Of a stretch of DNA of 64,000 nt, positions 11,643 to 23,350 are shown piece by piece. How positions within the stretch are numbered: the stretch's first letter is position 1; each line of letters begins with the position of its first letter. This DNA comes from Flectonema sp. DT1601. Its lineage: Eukaryota; Euglenozoa; Diplonemea; Diplonemida; Diplonemidae. Made by a program: the position numbers and the translations under genes. The notes under the pieces are model-generated. The model searched no databases and had not been told where the DNA came from. It saw nothing but the letters and a program-made list of their open reading frames with translations. The stretch covers positions 1,116,001 to 1,180,000 of the forward strand of contig OZ025789.1 of NCBI GenBank assembly GCA_964019425.1, given 5' to 3'.

Positions 11643-12293
11643 TTTAAACTTTTTTTTTTTTACTTGCTGACCATTTAACTTAAAATTTTTTTGTGGTACA
11701 GAATATGTGCTTCGTTTAAACTTGCAATTATTTTTGTAATTTAATAATTTTTTTCCGATTTCAGTTTTCGATAGAAATATCATTCAAGATAACAATTTAA
11801 AATTACCCTTATGGGAGGATAATACTCCAATCCATAAGTGGTAACATACAACTGGTAGCGCTTGTTAAGTATTTTTTTTTTGTGTTGTGTTTTGTTCGAC
11901 TTAGTTATTTGTTATGTTTTTTTTTTGGGTTTAGACTCGTTATCCTAAACGGTCTCAGTAGTAACAAACACTTGTGTCCCTGTTGCAGTGAGTAGAACTG
12001 TTGGAATACTGCTTATCTGATTAGGTTTAGTGTTCTCTTTTATTCATCGAAAAAAGAGTCTTTACTCGTGCGATTTTTCTTTTTTTTTTTTTGTGGGTGT
12101 TTTTTTCCCCTTTTTTTCTAACTTTAAAAAAAAAAAAAGAAAAAGCTGAAATTACTAACTAACTTAGTCCGATTGGAAAAAATAAAAAGGGAAATCTAAT
12201 TTTTTTCTCATAAGGTTTTAAAACAGATGTGCTAAAGGACTTTCTTTCGCTTTTTATTTGTTGTAAATAACTTATTCTTATTTAATAATCCAA
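11643..12293. other. Intergenic, T-rich, no gene seen
   Basis: Dominated by T and A homopolymer runs. No open frame of note appears on either strand. The right end is the leader of the first Argonaute gene; sequence upstream of its AG differs from the second copy. Confidence 0.6.
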
Positions 12294-12314
12294 TCTCAGA
12301 ATTAAATCGATAAG

Positions 12315-15300
12315 ATGGGAGGTTACGACAGATACGACCGCGATAGATACGGTGGGAGAGACGACCGTGGTGGAGGAAAGGGTAAAGGAAGAGACGACAG
12401 AGACAGAGATGGATACGGAAAGGGAGGTGACCGAAAGGGAGGAGGTTACGGAGACAGAGACCGCTATGGAGGAAAGGGAGGCGGTAAGGACGACAGAGAC
12501 CGCGGATACGGAGGAGGCAGGGACGGCGGTAGAGACGACCGTGACCGTGGATACGGAGGAGGTAGGGACGGCGGCAGAGACGACCGTGACCGTGGATATG
12601 GTGGCGGCAGGGACGGCGGTAGAGACGATCGTGACCGTGGATACGGAGGAGGCAGAGACGACCGTGACCGTGGATACGGAGGTGGCAGGGACGACCGCAG
12701 GGAAGTCCGCAGAGACGACCGTGACCGCGGATACGGAGGTGGCAAAGACGGAGGCCGGGACGACCGCGACCGTGGATACGGTGGTGGCAGAGACGACCGT
12801 GACCGTGGCGGCAAGGGAGGAAGAGACGACAGAGACAGAGGTGGAAAGGGAGGAAAGGGAGGAGACAGGAAGGGAGGAAAGAAGGGAGGTGGTAAAAAGG
12901 GAAAGAGAAGAAGCGCCAAGGAAGAGGAGATGGAGAAGGCACTTGACGCCAAGCAGGGATGCGCGATGAACATCGCAAGTGCGCACTTTCCTGTTTCCCT
13001 GAGCGGGAAGGTTGTCAGAGTTGTGAGTATCTCTTTTAAGAACGCGAGTGGTTCAGATGAAGGAGCTTGTGGACCACAGGGACTGGGATTGAAGGAAAGC
13101 GACCCAACGTGGGAGGCGATTCTCAACCAAGTTATGACAAACATGCACAAGCAGATGAAGTCCGAGGAAATGAGCATCCAGGAAGTCAGAGCGTCATGCG
13201 TTGCTGCCGGTAACGTCATCTACCTCCGCAACCCGTCTCTGCTACCAGCCGCAGGATTCGAGGCGTTCACCCTGAAGGTGAGAGTCGGAAGGACTTTCAA
13301 CGAGTACACCGTGTCCCTCTCTGGAGAGAAAGATATCGCTCTCGGTATCGACGATCAGGAGAGCGTGTTATCTGTGCAGACGATGGTTCACAACATTCTG
13401 CAGAAGACTCTTCGCTCACACTACACTACCATGTGTCCAAAGACCAAGAAGTTGCTGAACGCCGGATCAACTGAGGGAGGAATGACGATCATGAAGGGTG
13501 TCCGTCCAAAGGCTGACGTCATGTGCAACGATGACCAGTCGAGCCTTTTCTTGGAGTTGGAGCCTTGTGTGAAGGTGACGAGCAACGTTCGCATGGACCA
13601 GCTGTTGAAGACTCAGTCTTGGGTGTCTCTCGTTGGATGTGGTGTGCTCACTCCGCACAACAACATGTTGTACAAGTTCCGTAAGGAGTTGAAGGAGACG
13701 GCAAAGGAGTCGACATTCATGCGTAAGGGAGAGTCTCTGGGATTAATTGACTACTTCAACACCGCTTACGGAATTAAGATTCCTGACGACGACAAGATCA
13801 TCGAAGTGAAGACCGGTGAAGGAAGGAAGTGTGTATTGCCTGCGAGCATCTGCTGTTGTGACTTCTTGACCCCTGACCAGAAGGGAAGCTTGCCATCAAT
13901 CTGCAGTCTGCAGCCTGCTGCCCGATTCGACATGATCAGTGAAGCTTTGAAGGTATTGGGAGAGTCAAGCACCACCACCGAATTGGAGAAGTGGGGAATC
14001 AACATCGATACCACTTCCCTGATGAGACACAAGGCTACGAGGTTGGCCCCAACCAAGTTGGTGATCGGATCTCAGAAGTCCGCTGAGAAGACTGGCAACT
14101 TCGGAAGAACTCTGATGGGATTTAGATTTGACCCTGAATTCCCGAAGGGATCGATGGAATCGTTCGTCGTCGGAAGCGATGGGCGCTCGTTGGGAGACGG
14201 AAAGAGGAGATGGCAGGCGATCGAGAGGGAGATGCAGAAGGTATCTGCTCCGTTCAGCTCGAGGGTTGTCGGAGACCGTGAAGGAAGGTCTCTCGGAAAG
14301 GTGTTGGAGGAGTCGAAGTTGGGATCCAACGGATTCGTGTTCGCTGCGCTCAGGGACGGAGACAAATACGAATACTCTGAAGTGAAGGAGTGGTGTATCA
14401 AGAACGGAATCGTTTCTCAGTGTCAGAACTTGAGCAAGACCGAGAGATCGAAGGCGATCAACGTCATCACCGCAAACTTCGCGAAGCAAGTGTGCAACAA
14501 GAAGGGTCTGCTGTCTTGGTGGACTCCACTTGAGGAATCGATTCCTTACTTGGCAGACAAGGCTGTGATGATTGTCGGAGTTGACGTGAACAGAATGGAT
14601 GCAGAGTTCGCTGCGAAAGATGACAAGATCGAGAAGAGTTTCAAGGCATTCGCTGGTTTCGTGGCGTGGGTGTACGATCCATCGAAGACTGGAGCTGACA
14701 GATGGAGACACTACTGCGACGTGATTACCAAGTCGCACAAGGACACCTTCTACATGGAGCAACCGGGTGAAGGAGAGAGCCGCACTGGCACCAGCGAAGG
14801 TGGAAAGACAAGCGCTCAGGACTTTGCCAGCACTGGATCGAAGCTCCACGACTTCCTCGTTGCCGCCGGAAAGCACTTCCTTGCTGAGGGCACTGCGAAG
14901 ATCGATGAGATCATTGTGATGAGAGACGGAGGAAGCACTGGCAACATCGATGCTATTCAGGACATGGAGTCCCGTCAGTTGGAGGACGCTGCACTGTCGA
15001 CCGATGCGTTCGGAACAAGACCGGCAACGACCTTCCTTCTGTTGAACAAAAGACCAAAGACCAGATTCTTGGCTGATTCGCAAACCACTGCGGACCTCGA
15101 CATCTCCAACGGTGACGGTCACTTCAACGTGCCAAGAGGTATCGTTGTTAACTCGCTGACTGACCGGGCGACTGCTGGAACTACTCACAGCACCTTCTGG
15201 TTGATCGCATGCTCATGTGACTTGTCAACTACCATCCCAACGAAGTACGTCGTTCTCGGACAGCAGCCTTCGGACTCGGGTGACGTCTTCCCTGTTGAAG

Positions 15301-15651
15301 AAATTCCGAGACTCTGCTTCGATTTAGGATGGATGTACCCGAACTGGCCTGACGCAGTCAAGGTTTGCATTTTTGTATTTTTGTTTGTTTGCCATCGGAT
15401 CGAACATATGAACGAAAGAAAGAAAGAAAGCAACGTGTGGTGTGCCACGGCACGTTTCTTTTGTTGTTGTGTCAGTAAAATAACATCCCCCAAAAACAGG
15501 TTCCATTCCCAGTTCAGTGTGCCTCGAAGTTGGCGGACTTGTACTCCAAGGTATGTGAATGTGTTGTTGTGGTTTCAGTCGAAGTTGTCCTCTGTGAGTA
15601 CATAAAACATTCTTTAACTGATGTGATTGAGTTGAACAGAAGAATAAATAA
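12315..15651 (+). CDS. Argonaute/Piwi-family protein, copy A
   Basis: RNA-guided silencing protein. Proposed exons are 12315-15362, 15500-15550 and 15640-15651 (about 1,036 aa). Residues 1-200 form an Arg-Gly-Asp-rich domain of RDDRDRGYGGG-like repeats, followed by a Lys/Gly-rich stretch. Next come an N-domain region, PAZ at about 427-520, MID and PIWI at about 745-1030. PIWI shows the first catalytic Asp in VGVDVN (residue 757) and the second in VMRDGGS (871). Spliced exon 2 reads VPFPVQCASKLADLYSK, matching the Piwi QYAHKLA motif, but the catalytic His is Ser (about residue 1025). Slicer activity is therefore doubtful. The last exon is uncertain: read-through into a 28-bp minimal intron is an alternative. 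Codons are G/C-biased compared with neighbours. RG-rich tails of this kind are known in trypanosome and stramenopile Argonautes. Confidence 0.92.
12345..12905 (+). repeat. Coding RDDRDRGYGGG-type repeat in Argonaute copy A
   Basis: About 560 bp of imperfect 24-45 bp units encoding GG(R/K)DDRDRGYGGGRD. It forms the N-terminal RG-rich domain, a type of region that is commonly methylated on Arg and read by Tudor proteins in the Piwi family. Modification here is inference. Confidence 0.85.
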
Positions 15652-15721
15652 CCAAAACAGCTTCAATCACCTGTTGAGATTGCTGAATCTCTGAAGAGTG
15701 GACCGTTCTACTTATAGAACA

Positions 15722-16421
15722 ACAGGCAGTCAACTACCAGTGACATTACCATCTAAACTGCAACCAGATGAATAGTTAATCAGGAAGCTCATCATTTTAC
15801 GTACCTTCTTTTTCATAACATTACTTTGACTTTTTCCCTTTTGTAGAAATAATTTAAAAAAAAAAAAAAAAAAAAGCGTTACTGGAAATGTAATTGTTTT
15901 GATAACGACAGCCAGATGAACCAAAAAAAAAAACAAAGAAAAGTGTTTTCAATCCAGTGTTGGTGGGAATTTTTAGTCAAAGGAAAGAAAAAAAAAAAAA
16001 AAGAAAAGAACACAAAAAAAAAAAACTCAACCCTCTTTTTAATAATCTTTGAGGAAAACCATCGATGTATTCCTTAACTTAGTGTGCTGGTTAGTGTATG
16101 TTTGTTTTATTTTTGTTTTTCTGCTTCATCATTGGCAGTGAAAAAGATGAATTATAATAAGCACTTTATCAAGTTAAGTATTGCAAAGTTATTACAGGTA
16201 CTTTATGTAAAGCCAGGTCTGTAATATATGGAAGCGGTACAGCAGCTCATTAGTGTACAGTTATTCGCCGAGACTTGATGCATACAACTTACTTAGTGAC
16301 AGGTGTACTTGTGGAACACTAACAGGATTAGTTATAATTAAATATAAATAATCGAATTGATTACATTAGTTATATCTGAATCAGTTTAGTATGTTGTTGT
16401 TGAGGATATCTATTTCTATTT
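15722..16421. other. Spacer between the two Argonaute copies
   Basis: About 700 bp of AT-rich sequence with A runs (around 15854-15873 and 15987-16024). No gene is seen on either strand. It has no visible similarity to the sequence before copy A or after copy B. The end (tttctattttctcag) is the leader acceptor of copy B. Confidence 0.65.
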
Positions 16422-19400
16422 TCTCAGAATTAAATCGATAAGATGGGAGGTTACGACAGATACGACCGCGATAGATACGGTGGGAGAGACGACCGTGGTG
16501 GAGGAAAGGGTAAAGGAAGAGACGACAGAGACAGAGATGGATACGGAAAGGGAGGTGACCGAAAGGGAGGAGGTTACGGAGACAGAGACCGCTATGGAGG
16601 AAAGGGAGGCGGTAAGGACGACAGAGACCGCGGATACGGAGGAGGCAGGGACGGCGGTAGAGACGACCGTGACCGTGGATACGGAGGAGGTAGGGACGGC
16701 GGCAGAGACGACCGTGACCGTGGATATGGTGGCGGCAGGGACGGCGGTAGAGACGATCGTGACCGTGGATACGGAGGAGGCAGAGACGACCGTGACCGTG
16801 GATACGGAGGTGGCAGGGACGACCGCAGGGAAGTCCGCAGAGACGACCGTGACCGCGGATACGGAGGTGGCAAAGACGGAGGCCGGGACGACCGCGACCG
16901 TGGATACGGTGGTGGCAGAGACGACCGTGACCGTGGCGGCAAGGGAGGAAGAGACGACAGAGACAGAGGTGGAAAGGGAGGAAAGGGAGGAGACAGGAAG
17001 GGAGGAAAGAAGGGAGGTGGTAAAAAGGGAAAGAGAAGAAGCGCCAAGGAAGAGGAGATGGAGAAGGCACTTGACGCCAAGCAGGGATGCGCGATGAACA
17101 TCGCAAGTGCGCACTTTCCTGTTTCCCTGAGCGGGAAGGTTGTCAGAGTTGTGAGTATCTCTTTTAAGAACGCGAGTGGTTCAGATGAAGGAGCTTGTGG
17201 ACCACAGGGACTGGGATTGAAGGAAAGCGACCCAACGTGGGAGGCGATTCTCAACCAAGTTATGACAAACATGCACAAGCAGATGAAGTCCGAGGAAATG
17301 AGCATCCAGGAAGTCAGAGCGTCATGCGTTGCTGCCGGTAACGTCATCTACCTCCGCAACCCGTCTCTGCTACCAGCCGCAGGATTCGAGGCGTTCACCC
17401 TGAAGGTGAGAGTCGGAAGGACTTTCAACGAGTACACCGTGTCCCTCTCTGGAGAGAAAGATATCGCTCTCGGTATCGACGATCAGGAGAGCGTGTTATC
17501 TGTGCAGACGATGGTTCACAACATTCTGCAGAAGACTCTTCGCTCACACTACACTACCATGTGTCCAAAGACCAAGAAGTTGCTGAACGCCGGATCAACT
17601 GAGGGAGGAATGACGATCATGAAGGGTGTCCGTCCAAAGGCTGACGTCATGTGCAACGATGACCAGTCGAGCCTTTTCTTGGAGTTGGAGCCTTGTGTGA
17701 AGGTGACGAGCAACGTTCGCATGGACCAGCTGTTGAAGACTCAGTCTTGGGTGTCTCTCGTTGGATGTGGTGTGCTCACTCCGCACAACAACATGTTGTA
17801 CAAGTTCCGTAAGGAGTTGAAGGAGACGGCAAAGGAGTCGACATTCATGCGTAAGGGAGAGTCTCTGGGATTAATTGACTACTTCAACACCGCTTACGGA
17901 ATTAAGATTCCTGACGACGACAAGATCATCGAAGTGAAGACCGGTGAAGGAAGGAAGTGTGTATTGCCTGCGAGCATCTGCTGTTGTGACTTCTTGACCC
18001 CTGACCAGAAGGGAAGCTTGCCATCAATCTGCAGTCTGCAGCCTGCTGCCCGATTCGACATGATCAGTGAAGCTTTGAAGGTATTGGGAGAGTCAAGCAC
18101 CACCACCGAATTGGAGAAGTGGGGAATCAACATCGATACCACTTCCCTGATGAGACACAAGGCTACGAGGTTGGCCCCAACCAAGTTGGTGATCGGATCT
18201 CAGAAGTCCGCTGAGAAGACTGGCAACTTCGGAAGAACTCTGATGGGATTTAGATTTGACCCTGAATTCCCGAAGGGATCGATGGAATCGTTCGTCGTCG
18301 GAAGCGATGGGCGCTCGTTGGGAGACGGAAAGAGGAGATGGCAGGCGATCGAGAGGGAGATGCAGAAGGTATCTGCTCCGTTCAGCTCGAGGGTTGTCGG
18401 AGACCGTGAAGGAAGGTCTCTCGGAAAGGTGTTGGAGGAGTCGAAGTTGGGATCCAACGGATTCGTGTTCGCTGCGCTCAGGGACGGAGACAAATACGAA
18501 TACTCTGAAGTGAAGGAGTGGTGTATCAAGAACGGAATCGTTTCTCAGTGTCAGAACTTGAGCAAGACCGAGAGATCGAAGGCGATCAACGTCATCACCG
18601 CAAACTTCGCGAAGCAAGTGTGCAACAAGAAGGGTCTGCTGTCTTGGTGGACTCCACTTGAGGAATCGATTCCTTACTTGGCAGACAAGGCTGTGATGAT
18701 TGTCGGAGTTGACGTGAACAGAATGGATGCAGAGTTCGCTGCGAAAGATGACAAGATCGAGAAGAGTTTCAAGGCATTCGCTGGTTTCGTGGCGTGGGTG
18801 TACGATCCATCGAAGACTGGAGCTGACAGATGGAGACACTACTGCGACGTGATTACCAAGTCGCACAAGGACACCTTCTACATGGAGCAACCGGGTGAAG
18901 GAGAGAGCCGCACTGGCACCAGCGAAGGTGGAAAGACAAGCGCTCAGGACTTTGCCAGCACTGGATCGAAGCTCCACGACTTCCTCGTTGCCGCCGGAAA
19001 GCACTTCCTTGCTGAGGGCACTGCGAAGATCGATGAGATCATTGTGATGAGAGACGGAGGAAGCACTGGCAACATCGATGCTATTCAGGACATGGAGTCC
19101 CGTCAGTTGGAGGACGCTGCACTGTCGACCGATGCGTTCGGAACAAGACCGGCAACGACCTTCCTTCTGTTGAACAAAAGACCAAAGACCAGATTCTTGG
19201 CTGATTCGCAAACCACTGCGGACCTCGACATCTCCAACGGTGACGGTCACTTCAACGTGCCAAGAGGTATCGTTGTTAACTCGCTGACTGACCGGGCGAC
19301 TGCTGGAACTACTCACAGCACCTTCTGGTTGATCGCATGCTCATGTGACTTGTCAACTACCATCCCAACGAAGTACGTCGTTCTCGGACAGCAGCCTTCG

Positions 19401-19849
19401 GACTCGGGTGACGTCTTCCCTGTTGAAGAAATTCCGAGACTCTGCTTCGATTTAGGATGGATGTACCCGAACTGGCCTGACGCAGTCAAGGTTTGCATTT
19501 TTGTATTTTTGTTTGTTTGCCATCGGATCGAACATATGAACGAAAGAAAGAAAGAAAGCAACGTGTGGTGTGCCACGGCACGTTTCTTTTGTTGTTGTGT
19601 CAGTAAAATAACATCCCCCAAAAACAGGTTCCATTCCCAGTTCAGTGTGCCTCGAAGTTGGCGGACTTGTACTCCAAGGTATGTGAATGTGTTGTTGTGG
19701 TTTCAGTCGAAGTTGTCCTCTGTGAGTACATAAAACATTCTTTAACTGATGTGATTGAGTTGAACAGAAGAATAAATAACCAAAACAGCTTCAATCACCT
19801 GTTGAGATTGCTGAATCTCTGAAGAGTGGACCGTTCTACTTATAGAACA
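16422..19849 (+). repeat. Argonaute duplication block, copy B
   Basis: Direct-repeat partner of 12294-15721. Both translations are identical over the 1,016 residues of the first exon, and the terminal introns match where I compared them. Confidence 0.93.
16443..19779 (+). CDS. Argonaute/Piwi-family protein, copy B
   Basis: Translation identical to copy A at 12315. Exons by the same model are 16443-19490, 19628-19678 and 19768-19779. Domains are as in copy A: RG-rich N-terminus, PAZ, MID and PIWI. The same Ser replaces the catalytic His (codon at 19652). The 5' flank upstream of the leader acceptor and the 3' flank differ from copy A, so the two genes may be under different transcriptional or processing contexts while making the same protein. 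The absence of visible silent differences points to a very recent duplication or ongoing gene conversion. Confidence 0.92.
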
Positions 19850-20580
19850 TATGTTTCTTCTTATTTCCACTGCACTCTTCGGACTACCCGAAAACTAGAA
19901 GGGTGTGTAAAAGTTAGCAAGTGTGCATTCGCGTCCTAGAAACAAAACATAAAAAGAAAGTAAGGAACGATTTTCATCTTAAAAATGACACAGAAAGAAA
20001 CAAAAAAAAACTAATTATTGTTTATTAGATAGCTTATTTTGCTTTGACTAATTATCTCGTGTTATCATTGCTGCTTGTTGATGTGCGTTAGCGCAGAAAA
20101 AAAAAAAAAAAAAAACATAGAATGAGAACACAACATGGGTACTCTACTTATACGATCGGATTTTTCTCATCTCTTCTCGTTTTTTCCCTTTTTTTAATTT
20201 GTCCCCCTGAGGAAGAGTAACAATGTTTTATTGTTCAAAGTGTTAAGACGCGAGGAATGAACAAAGATTTCCATTTCGGATAATCAAAAAAAAGAGAAAA
20301 GCAAAAAAAGTAAAATAGCGAAGAATGTTGTTTTGGTGGGGGAGTCAGAAAGTGTTAATGGGACGGACTCTCAACATCAAAGGAAAAAAAAAAAAAAAAA
20401 ACAATAGCAATAACAAAGGAAAAGAAATACGAAAATACGATGAAGGGATTATTTACCTTTATAGATTTTAAAAGTATTGTTTAGTTTTGTTTTGATTGTT
20501 GACTGTTTGATTATTGTTATTTTTGTTTTCAAAAGATGAATGTGATGATCCTCACCTGTTACTGATCACTTAAACTTTCA
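19850..20580. other. Intergenic, A/T homopolymer-rich
   Basis: No gene seen. A runs lie near 20097-20114 and 20383-20401. The last 120 bp are T-rich and end in an AG (ttttcaaaag) about 45 bp before the next start codon. Confidence 0.6.
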
Positions 20581-21978
20581 ATGAACAGTATCCCGACTGA
20601 CAGGTTGGCGGCAGCAGCAGCGGGGAGTCTTTTAGCCGCGGGTGCTTTGACGATTTGCAAAAGAAATGATCGTCGTAATCGGAAAAAGAGAATAGCAATC
20701 CTCGGAGGAGGTACAAGAGGAGATGTACAACCATTATTATCGCTAGCTGTTGGGATTCATGGAATGGGTTTTGAAGCGACAGTATGGTGTGGAGACGACG
20801 GAAAAGAAACCTTCGCAGCCTACGACATACCAACACACCCGATGAGGCACAATACGCCACTGCACCATCCTCAACAGAGGAGTAAAACAGATGTTAATAA
20901 AGCTCTTGAGGGTGGTGCTGAAACTGTGATTCAATTTAAACACGATTTACTAAAATCGGAATATAAAAAAATATTATCCGAATTAAAGGGACACTGTGAT
21001 CTGATTATTTCGAGTATGCCGAGTCTACCGATACTCTTATCTCTGTGTGGGGAGTTGTCAGTACCTGGATTGCTAATCATATTACAACCCTGGAAACAGT
21101 CTTGCAGTGTTCCTGAGGTATTTTCTGCAACAGCAGTTTCACAGTTTGCAAAAAGTACAGAAGAGATAATCAGCATCATCTCTCCTTCGATGAGTTTTTC
21201 TGTTACAGACTTCGATAACATTATTAACTGCTGCTGTACAACAGTAAGTACACTTTATGGTTATCCTCAACAAATATTATCTCCGAACGTTCCGTTAGAT
21301 TATTCATCACGTTTACTATCTAATCACGTTGGATACATTAAATTACCTCAAAGGCTTATTGTTGGCAGTTCGAATACTGCTGAGATATTAAAATTTATAA
21401 ACTCAACTGAAAAAAAAGTCGCATTCTTTGGATTAGGATCAATGACACTAAGCGGAGGTGATAAGAAACGAACTATTAGTTTTATATGTCAAGCCTTTAG
21501 AAATGCTGGGTTGAGAGGGATTATTCAATCAGGATGGTGTGGTTTTACCGTGGAAGATATCGTCGGGAGTGGGATTCGAACTTGGGCGGAAAATGCGATT
21601 TATTTTGCATCTGGAGAAGTTGACCACTATGAAATATTTCCGAAATGCTGTCTTGCAATTCATCATGGAGGTGCAGGGACTACTGGAAGCTGTTTACTTG
21701 CTGGGATTCCTTCAATTGTGTCTCCGATATCTTTCGATCAAGATTGGCATGCAGCAACAGTAATACGACTAGCTTGTGGGTACAGCATTCCTTCCTTTAC
21801 TTCTTCTTCTCAGATTCTTCCATTATTGTCATCTGCAATTTCAAAGTGCCTCGATCCAGATCAAACCCGCCGCTGTCATCAGGTGTCAGAAATCATAAAA
21901 AGTAAAAATGGTTTAAAATCTGCCTTAGAACACATTAGCTCTCTACTTATTATCTCTGTGTTGATGAATGATGGTTAG
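20581..21978 (+). CDS. UDP-sugar glycosyltransferase, sterol glucosyltransferase-like
   Basis: GT-B fold enzyme of 465 residues. The N-terminal half opens with a GT28-type motif (I-L-G-G-G-T-R-G-D-V-Q-P), as in sterol 3-beta-glucosyltransferases. The C-terminal half carries the nucleotide-sugar motif HHGGAGTTG at about residue 360 and the following D-Q-xx-H/W-A-A segment. The family transfers glucose from UDP-glucose to sterols or related lipids. A short hydrophobic Ala/Leu segment at residues 9-25 could be a membrane anchor; the PH/GRAM domains of fungal enzymes are absent. Single exon. Glycolipid or secondary-metabolite transferases of the same fold are possible alternatives. Confidence 0.85.
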   Translation: MNSIPTDRLAAAAAGSLLAAGALTICKRNDRRNRKKRIAILGGGTRGDVQPLLSLAVGIHGMGFEATVWCGDDGKETFAAYDIPTHPMRHNTPLHHPQQRSKTDVNKALEGGAETVIQFKHDLLKSEYKKILSELKGHCDLIISSMPSLPILLSLCGELSVPGLLIILQPWKQSCSVPEVFSATAVSQFAKSTEEIISIISPSMSFSVTDFDNIINCCCTTVSTLYGYPQQILSPNVPLDYSSRLLSNHVGYIKLPQRLIVGSSNTAEILKFINSTEKKVAFFGLGSMTLSGGDKKRTISFICQAFRNAGLRGIIQSGWCGFTVEDIVGSGIRTWAENAIYFASGEVDHYEIFPKCCLAIHHGGAGTTGSCLLAGIPSIVSPISFDQDWHAATVIRLACGYSIPSFTSSSQILPLLSSAISKCLDPDQTRRCHQVSEIIKSKNGLKSALEHISSLLIISVLMNDG

Positions 21979-22373
21979 CCTTTTGTGTTGTTGTTACACG
22001 TTGTTTGTGAGAGTGTTTTAGTACTCTTTAATTACATCCCTTTTTTTCTTCTTTTTTATTATTAAAAACCTCTTCGACAAGGGTTTATCGCTGCAGCGGA
22101 ACCTTCTGACTGCAGTTGATTACTGTAGCTCTTTTTTGCATCCCTCATCGCTTCCTTTTTCTTCTTTTGTTCTTGCTTACTTATTGCGAACATAGAAAAA
22201 AAAAGGTTGAGTTGCGTGGTTGTATTTATTGTTTTTTATGTAGTCTCATTCTTGTCAGCTGAATGTGCTGGAGTTTTGATTGAGAAGAAAACAATTTTTT
22301 TTTTTTTTTTTTTTGTTCGACTGATAAGTTTTATTTTGTTATTTTAATCTTTTCTCTGTAGCACTTATCAGAT
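21979..22373. other. Intergenic with T22 tract and leader acceptor
   Basis: No gene. A T run at about 22293-22314 is followed by ttttctctgtag at 22352-22363, just before the next start codon. This is a textbook pyrimidine tract plus AG. Confidence 0.6.
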
Positions 22374-23350
22374 ATGATACGACGTGTCCTCCCCTGCTCG
22401 GGGCGGACGAGGCACTTCACACGTCACTCTCGAAGATGGGCCACCGAAGATGTATTCGTGCATGATATTACCTCGAAAGATCCTTTTGAGATATTGGGAG
22501 TGACCAGACAAAGTCCTGAGGAGGAAGTGAATTCAAATTATAAAAAACTAGCAATGAAATACCATCCCGACAGACCAACAGGAAGTGAAGAATTATTTAA
22601 CAAACTCAGAGAAGCTAAGGAAATGGTTCTGATTAGATTAGGTGAAAAGATTCCTGAATCAGAAGTACAAGGAGAGAGTCCAGATCGACATGAAGGAGAG
22701 TACACATACAATGAAGAATCAACTGAGTGGGAGTACAAGAGAGGTAAATTCCGAGTCTACGACGACTACGTTGACAGTTCTGTTGAACGTCAGCGAATGG
22801 GAATTTGGGTCGTCCAATCACTCCTTGGCATCACAGCATGTTGGTTTCTTCTTGAAAACTACATCGAAGAATTCTTCACACAAGTAGTTGGAGAAGACAG
22901 TCGCCATAAAGAAGGAAGAATGTTCGCAAACTCTAAACGCAAAGAATACGAACGCGAATCTGAATCTCAATTTATGATAAGTAACTACGGAAGGGGTTCA
23001 GATTCTTCGTCTACCTACACGTATGTCTTTACTTTTTCCTGTGCAGTATTTTACTGACTTTTTAACAAACATAATCAAATTAACTAACAGGGAATCCTTT
23101 ATAATGGAAGATCCATTCTCTGCTTCAGAAACACGTCAGCGACTAGTAGTTAGCAATGGATGGTTACCACGTATTATTAGTTGGGTAGAATACTTGATGC
23201 CGACACTTGGAAGATGGCTCCGCTTTGTCTGGGTATGCATCTTTATCAGTTCGAATCCGGCATAGTACTTTTTTTTAAAATTTTTTTAATAAATCAATTC
23301 CAACACTAAAACAGTTACCTGACACTATCAGAGTTGCTAGCTATGATTAA
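22374..23350 (+). CDS. DnaJ-domain membrane protein, probably mitochondrial
   Basis: Exons are 22374-23020, 23091-23232 and 23315-23350 (274 aa); all junctions keep frame. The N-terminus is Arg/Ser-rich without acids for the first ~20 residues, like a mitochondrial presequence. A J domain spans about residues 37-95 (DPFEILGV...YKKLAMKYHPDRPTG) with the HPD motif intact, so it should stimulate an Hsp70. One membrane span lies near residues 142-162 (GIWVVQSLLGITACWFLL). The tail is charged. J proteins of this layout act in mitochondrial import or inner-membrane quality control; the exact partner is unknown. The gene follows a strong leader acceptor. Confidence 0.85.

Larger units (their letters stand above)
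12294..15721 (+). repeat. Argonaute duplication block, copy A
   Basis: A 3,428-bp block that recurs at 16422-19849 (offset 4128). It starts at tctcag, the apparent splice acceptor of the 5' leader, and ends about 70 bp after the stop at cttatagaaca. Introns are included, so it did not arise by retroposition. I found no difference between the copies in the stretches I compared. Sequences outside the block are unrelated between copies. Confidence 0.93.

Noticed and set aside
12232-13219. Minus-strand open frames over the Argonaute N-terminus, and the same at 16381-17347
   Set aside because: Byproducts of the biased RDDRDRGYGGG codons; the + frame joins the PAZ/PIWI domains.
13965-15188. 407-codon minus-strand frame over the Argonaute PIWI region, and its copy
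   Set aside because: No domain, Ser/Val/Arg-rich, and fully overlaps conserved PIWI coding sequence on the + strand.
15551-15578. 28-bp terminal intron in Argonaute giving a SKLSSVST end
   Set aside because: Far shorter than any other intron here; an 89-bp intron ending gttgaacag fits the local pattern better, though the last residues stay uncertain.
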